The position numbers and the translations under genes were made by a program. 5,217 nt of DNA, from the NCBI GenBank assembly GCA_028820945.1, contig JAPPHW010000081.1:1-5217 (forward strand), read 5' to 3'. Under the pieces are notes generated by a model that made no database searches, was not told the origin of the DNA, and saw only the letters and a program-made list of their open reading frames with translations. The DNA comes from Defluviicoccus sp. Its GTDB lineage: Bacteria; Pseudomonadota; Alphaproteobacteria; MPNO01. Shown one piece after another: positions 4,904-5,217 of this stretch (position 1 is its first letter; every line of letters starts with the position of its first letter).

Positions 4904-5217
4904 ATGTCTTTACATGATTATAAGGCAGACGCCGAACGCGTATACGATACCCTCGTCGCCGGCGGAATCGGGATTATCCCGACCGACGTCGGCTACGTGA
5001 TTCTCGGCGTGACGGCCGAGGCCATCTGGAAGATCTTCCGGGTCAAGCGGCGCAAGCCGGAAAAGCTCAACGCCATGTGCGGCTGCCTGGAGATGCACCG
5101 CGACCTGCACGTTCTGGAGGACGACGGGCGCGCAATCGTCTCGGCCATCGTCGACGACGCGAACCTGCCGATGGGAACGGTCGCGCCGGGCCGGCTCGAC
5201 CACCCGGCGCTCGCCTC
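4904..5217 (+). CDS. Sua5/YciO/YrdC/YwlC family protein, 5' part
   Basis: These are the first 104 residues of a YrdC-domain protein cut by the right window edge. Canonical members (TsaC/Sua5) make threonylcarbamoyl-AMP from threonine, bicarbonate and ATP for the tRNA modification t6A. The N-terminal core is recognisable: a helix, then GGIGIIPTDVGYVILG at 20-35 in place of the usual PTDT.YGL, then a basic KRRK at 48-51. The stretch after it (PEKLNAM, 52-58) lacks the usual proline-rich loop. Residues 86-95 (ANLPMGTVAP) lie where canonical proteins have a WPGPLT-like motif. It therefore looks like a divergent paralogue rather than the housekeeping enzyme. The ATG at 4904 follows the preceding stop by four bases; a GAAG-rich stretch ends 13 bases upstream, so the ribosome binding site is weak. 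Presumably it is in the same operon as the three genes before it. Confidence 0.85.
   Translation, partial: MSLHDYKADAERVYDTLVAGGIGIIPTDVGYVILGVTAEAIWKIFRVKRRKPEKLNAMCGCLEMHRDLHVLEDDGRAIVSAIVDDANLPMGTVAPGRLDHPALA

Noticed and set aside
4333..4905. Minus-strand frame opposite the TrmO-like gene
   Set aside because: It is antisense to a clear family member, and its translation has no recognisable motifs.
1..5217. CRISPR array, tRNA/rRNA, riboswitch, insertion sequence or attachment site
   Set aside because: I looked on both strands for regularly spaced repeats, cloverleaf signatures, transposase motifs and terminal repeats and saw none; the largest non-coding gaps are only 111 and 144 bases.

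Overview
The window is high-GC DNA with G or C at most codon third positions. It is packed with genes of proteobacterial character. The gene content (hydantoinase-B family enzyme, benzoate/anthranilate-type CoA ligase, YdjA-like nitroreductase, TrmO-like and Sua5-like proteins) suits a metabolically versatile alpha- or betaproteobacterium, with alpha somewhat favoured. That taxonomic call is inference from gene style, not from a marker gene. No rRNA, tRNA, CRISPR array, transposase or insertion sequence was found.

Layout: (1) 1-1253, minus strand: the N-terminal 417 residues of a hydantoinase B/N-methylhydantoinase-type enzyme that runs off the left edge. (2) 1254-1364: a divergent intergenic region with the ribosome binding site of the hydantoinase gene on one side and an AT-rich inverted repeat against the antitoxin start on the other. 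(3) 1365-2028, plus strand: a two-gene type II toxin-antitoxin module, a Phd/YefM antitoxin overlapping a PIN-domain toxin by 11 bases. (4) 2029-2172: a 144-base gap with no convincing terminator and a weak possible promoter. (5) 2173-5217, plus strand: a tight run of four genes with gaps of 16, -4 and 4 bases. They encode an acyl-CoA synthetase of the benzoate/2-aminobenzoate-CoA ligase type, a YdjA-like FMN nitroreductase, a single-domain TrmO/TsaA-like SAM-dependent methyltransferase, and the first 104 residues of a Sua5/YrdC-like protein that runs off the right edge.

How they may work together: the four-gene run looks like one transcription unit. The first two genes suggest activation of an aromatic or other carboxylic acid to its CoA thioester plus a flavin-dependent redox step. 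The hydantoinase-B protein is an amide/ring-opening type enzyme, so the neighbourhood may concern breakdown of a nitrogen-containing compound. The unexpected part is the last two genes. Their relatives make (Sua5) and then methylate (TrmO) the tRNA modification t6A, yet here both sit in a catabolic-looking operon and the Sua5-like protein departs from the canonical motifs. They may be paralogues used for something else. The toxin-antitoxin pair looks like a later insertion between the divergent metabolic genes.
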